NCBI RefSeq assembly: GCF_030704535.1
Contig: NC_081807.1
Coordinates: forward strand, 1,901,001-1,965,000
Direction: 5' to 3'
Length of the DNA: 64,000 nucleotides
Source of the DNA: Vitis vinifera
Taxonomy: Eukaryota > Streptophyta > Magnoliopsida > Vitales > Vitaceae
Shown here: one piece after another, positions 62,925-64,000 of the stretch
Position numbering within the stretch: position 1 is the stretch's first letter
Layout: each line of letters starts with the position of its first letter
Program-made: the position numbers and the translations under genes
The notes under the pieces: generated by a model
What the model saw: only the letters and a program-made list of their open reading frames with translations
Told to the model about the DNA's origin: nothing
The model's database searches: none

Positions 62925-64000
62925 ATGAAAAAATTAAAATAAATTAAATAAGTTTGAAGTAGTATATAAAAAACCAAATTTATTACCTTTAAATCCAATT
63001 TTTTTTTTCATATTTTCCTTCAAATTTTTTGAAAACCAAACATAACCTAAAAACATCTTATTATATGGTCATCATAGAATTACAAGGAAAAATAAATGAA
63101 TAAATACAAGAAACTTCTCTTATTTGATTATCTATAAAATATTTTTTTAAACATTTTGTTATTTCTATATATTTTTCCAAAACCAAACACATCCTAAATG
63201 ATTTTCTTTGAAATAAAAACGATTATAATAAAGCGTATTGAATAATTCACAATATTTGTAATTTATGAGATATTATTAAGGATATACTCATACTAGAAAT
63301 ATATTGAATCATGTTTTTAATTAAAAATATTTTTTTAAATAAAAAATAAAATTTGTACTCTTTTTAATTAATTAATTTAATTTTGAATTTGAGTCTAGCT
63401 AGTACTAATTCTTTCTTAGGAGGAAAGGTAATTGTGAGAAAATTTTAAAACGTTAGTTCTAGCTTTCAAAATAAATGATAATTGAAAAATTATTGCTATA
63501 TTTTTGTAAAAGAAAAAGTGATAATATATTTTTTTATATAATTTTAATAATAATAGCATATTAAACCGTATTATTAAAGGGAGATTTAATCATTTTATTT
63601 AAAATATGATCTTGACCATGATGTTTAAATTTTCGAAGAATGTCAACATGAGTATTAGATTAAATTTATGTAAAAAATTATTTTCATATTTGAATTTGTC
63701 AAATTAAATTAAATTTATATTAAATACTTTTTATTTTACTAATCTAGTAATTATTTTTCAATTCTAAAATAATTTCTTATTATTTTTATTTATTTTTTCC
63801 TTTTTTATCCACAATTGTATTTACATTCACTAGGATTCTCATTGAAATCCTTACACTATCATTAAGCATTAAAAATATATTAAGTTCCTTATTCTTTTTT
63901 CTTCATTTATTTTCTTCCTATCTCTCTATAAATTTAGCAAAATAATTGCTTTTCTCGCAAATAAGCATTTCCATCATATTTTTTTGAGTTGAAAGAATGA
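62925..64000. other. AT-rich non-coding end of window
   Basis: Only short, low-complexity frames were seen. No gene or intact element was recognised. Confidence 0.4.

Overview
The window is plant nuclear DNA and most likely comes from a grapevine-like (Vitis) eudicot. It is AT-rich, genes are split by many short GT-AG introns, MITEs and LTR elements lie between genes, and a piece of plastid DNA is present. Species assignment is inference from protein similarity and repeat style only.

Left third (1-24 kb), repeat- and pseudogene-rich. An intact-looking MULE transposase-type gene with an N-terminal PB1 domain (3529-5871) is followed by a run of broken, intron-bearing, same-strand gene fragments: proteasome subunit RPN2 (8603-9463), aspartate kinase (10084-10707), a YqgE/DUF179 protein (13081-14530) and proteasome subunit RPN9 (22577-23440). 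Between the last two lie a small ORF with an RNase H1 N-terminal/viroplasmin-type domain, whose 5' end is triplicated in tandem (15893-16814), and a satellite-like array built on a short inverted-repeat core. A young non-autonomous LTR retrotransposon encoding Gag joined directly to a chromodomain splits the array (17947-20815).

Middle (26-48 kb), housekeeping genes. A complete 14-exon gene for vacuolar H+-ATPase subunit B (+, 488 aa) has a 5'-leader intron. A 10-exon EF-hand protein of the penta-EF-hand/sorcin type (-, 166 aa) follows. After a plastid insertion carrying an intact rpl23 frame and the start of rpl2 comes an 11-exon B2-type mitotic cyclin gene (-, 401 aa). The cyclin promoter has TATA and MSA-like sites, and an out-of-frame upstream ATG precedes its start codon.

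Right third (48-64 kb). There are several MITEs, one of them hAT-like with an 8-bp target duplication. A three-exon gene encodes an unrecognised membrane-plus-coiled-coil protein (+, 318 aa) and is followed by a 780-bp-period duplication and a decayed copy of its last exon. A compact three-exon gene (-, 124 aa) encodes the INO80 complex subunit C/IES6 homologue. The last 4 kb is AT-rich and non-coding. No rRNA, tRNA or CRISPR was recognised. The complete genes are unrelated and show no sign of working as a pathway. Exon coordinates are my reading of frame continuity and GT-AG sites, without transcript data.
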